From Hydractinia symbiolongicarpus (Eukaryota > Cnidaria > Hydrozoa > Anthoathecata > Hydractiniidae): a stretch of 64,000 bases of DNA. The stretch spans positions 4,652,001-4,716,000 of the forward strand of contig NC_079877.1 in assembly GCF_029227915.1 (NCBI RefSeq), written 5' to 3'. Below the pieces are notes generated by a model, which saw only the letters and a list, made by a program, of their open reading frames with translations, was not told where the DNA came from and ran no database searches. Position 1 is the stretch's first letter. Every line of letters begins with the position of its first letter. Of the stretch, positions 62,638 to 64,000 are shown one piece after another. Both the position numbers and the translations under genes were made by a program.

Positions 62638-64000
62638 TGTTTTTTTCACCACTAAAACGCATGAGACATGTAGTTTTCAAAAATGTTTTCATTTTTGATG
62701 AGACGCTGAATAAAAGAAGCTTAATCGCCGGCAAACGAAAACCCGCGATTTCCCGTAAATCCCGGGCTTGGCCCGTATAGTCAAAAGTATACAAAGAAAG
62801 TACCCAGGGAGTAAACTCATTTCCCGAACGATTTTTTAAATTACTTTTTCACCACTAAAACGCATGAGACTGGTAGTTTTTAAAAATGTTTTCATTTTTG
62901 ATGAGACGCTGAATAAAAGAAGTTTAATCGCCGGCAAACGAAAACCTGCGATTTCCCATAAATCCCGGGCTTGGCACGTATAGTCAAATGTATACAAAAA
63001 AGTACCCTGTGAGTAAACTCATTTCCAGAACGATTTTTTAAATTATTTTTTCACCACTAAAACGCATGAGACTTGTAGTTTTCAAAAATGTTTCCATTTT
63101 TGATGAGACGCTGAATAAAAGCACTTTAATCGCCGGCAAACGAAAACCTGCGATTTCCCTAAATCCCGGACTCGGCCCGTATAGTCAAAAGTATACAAAG
63201 AAAGTACCCAGGGAGTAAACTCATTTCCAGAACGATTTTTTAAATTATTTTTTCACCACTAAAACGCATAAGACTTGTAGTTTTTAAAAATGTTTTCATT
63301 TTTGATAAGACGCTTAATGAAAGAGGTTTAATCGCCGGCAAACGAAATCCCGCGTTTTCCCGTAAATCCGGGGCTTGGCCCGTATAGTCAAATGTAAACA
63401 AAGAAAGTACCCAGGGAGTAAACTCATTTCCCGAACGATTTTTTAAATTACTTTTTCACCGCTAAAACGCATGAGACTGGTAGTTTTTAAATATGTTTTC
63501 ATTTTTGATGAGACGCTGAATAAAAGAAGTTTAATCGCCGGCAAACGAAAACCTGCGATTTCCCGTAAATCCCGGACTCGGCCCGTATAGTCAAAAGTAT
63601 ACAAAGAAAGTACCCAGGGAGTAAACTCATTTCCCGAACGATTTTTTAAATTATTTTTTCACCACTAAAACGCATGAGACTTGTAGTTTTCAAAAATGTT
63701 TTCATTTTTGATGAGACGCTGAATAAAAGAAGTTTAATCGCCGGCAAACGAAAACCTGCGATTTCCCTAAATCCCGGACTCGGCCCGTATAGTCAAAAGT
63801 ATACAAAGAAAGTACCCAGGGAGTAAACTCATTTCCAGAACGATTTTTTAAATTATTTTTTCACCACTAAAACGCATGAGACTTGTAGTTTTTAAAAATG
63901 TTTTCATTTTTGATGAGACGCTGAATAAAAGAAGTTTAATCGCCGGCAAACGAAAACCCGCGATTTCCCGTAAATCACGGCTTGGCCCGTATAGTCAAAA
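62637..64000. repeat. Right-end satellite units; array continues past the window
   Basis: 62,840-63,520 follows the 35.0-36.3 kb triplet type (CCCATAAATCCCGGG with GTCAAATG, AAAGCACTTT with CCCTAAAT, GATAAGACGCTTAATG with GTAAACAAAG, then TTTAAATATG). 63,710-64,000 repeats 61,685-61,975 at an offset of about 2,025 bp (ATCACGGCTTGG at 61,949 and 63,974). The last base falls inside a unit, and the first base is the TCGCC landmark of a unit, so both ends of the array lie outside the window. Confidence 0.75.

Larger units (their letters stand above)
1..64000. repeat. Tandem satellite array, ~203-bp unit, ~316 copies
   Basis: Every part of the window is the same head-to-tail unit of about 202-203 bp; shorter units carry 1-2 bp deletions. 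Landmarks such as TCGCCGGCAAACG, GTATAGTC, AGTATACAAAG, AACTCATTTC, AAAACGCATGAGAC and GATGAGACGCTG recur in that order once per unit. All copies share one orientation; I saw no inverted block and no unique DNA between units. Copies differ at a limited set of linked positions, which defines variant types and higher-order repeats. Long uninterrupted arrays of this kind are known from eukaryotic heterochromatin, often around centromeres. That location is inferred here, not shown. Species and satellite family are not recognised. Confidence 0.98.

Noticed and set aside
921-62794. Repeated ~64-codon minus-strand open frames (and 82-, 91- and 113-codon versions) as genes
   Set aside because: They recur once per satellite unit. 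The copy checked at 1,124-1,318 begins at TTG (1,318-1,316), not ATG, and the 113-codon one also begins at TTG. They change or break with each 1-bp unit variant, have no recognisable domain, and lie in a frame that cannot run through 202- or 203-bp units.
1-64000. CRISPR array
   Set aside because: The period is ~203 bp, and the whole unit is conserved with no short repeat alternating with unique spacers. No cas genes are present.
1-64000. Transposable element, rDNA spacer repeats or tRNA genes
   Set aside because: No terminal repeats, target-site duplications, transposase or reverse transcriptase frames, rRNA segments or tRNA-like folds were seen. All sequence is accounted for by the one unit.

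Overview
The whole window is one uninterrupted tandem satellite DNA array. The unit is about 202-203 bp, all copies face the same way, and roughly 316 copies fit in the 64 kb. I found no protein-coding gene, RNA gene, transposon, CRISPR array or single-copy sequence. The register holds from the first base to the last with one exception: near 59,684 about 80 bp of a unit is missing. The period was worked out by hand from recurring landmarks; for example, 289 units between 921 and 59,472 give a mean of about 202.6 bp.

A long, head-to-tail, gene-free array with multi-unit (higher-order) periodicity is typical of eukaryotic pericentromeric, centromeric or subtelomeric heterochromatin. The sequence does not identify the species. 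The unit has two compartments: a GC- and CpG-rich first ~50 bp (about 62% GC) and an AT-rich remainder (about 30% GC) with T6, T5 and A5 tracts and a 9-bp inverted repeat. Overall GC is about 38%.

Layout by higher-order repeat (HOR): 1-3.4 kb is an 8-unit HOR with a 6-unit deletion derivative. 3.4-11.3 kb is a 6-unit HOR (1,215 bp) overlaid by a 14-unit (2,834 bp) tandem duplication. 11.3-16 kb holds 6-, 2- and 4-unit duplications. 16-21 kb is a mixed 3-, 4-, 6- and 7-unit block. 21.2-25.2 kb is a 9-unit HOR (1,824 bp). 26.1-30.2 kb is a 10-unit HOR (2,027 bp), and the segment before it recurs after it at an offset of 5,272 bp. 31.4-36.2 kb holds 3-unit HORs inside a 2,432-bp-offset flank duplication. 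36-38 kb is a distant relative of 16-19 kb. 38-42.7 kb is mixed, with a 2-unit repeat. 42.8-44.8 kb is a 5-unit tandem pair. 47.4-49.4 kb is a 5-unit pair and 49.0-51.85 kb a 7-unit pair. 53.6-54.8 kb is a 3-unit pair. 55.4-57.9 kb has a 7-unit offset and 61.0-62.6 kb a 5-unit offset. HOR breakpoints are by eye, usually good to a few tens of bases.

The ~64-codon open frames on the minus strand recur once per unit and are a by-product of the repeat. The copy I checked base by base starts at TTG, and I do not treat these frames as genes. The interest of the window is evolutionary and structural: nested HOR layers, hybrid units, dispersed variant cassettes, a CpG-transition bias among the recurring variants, and a conserved hairpin-capable dyad.
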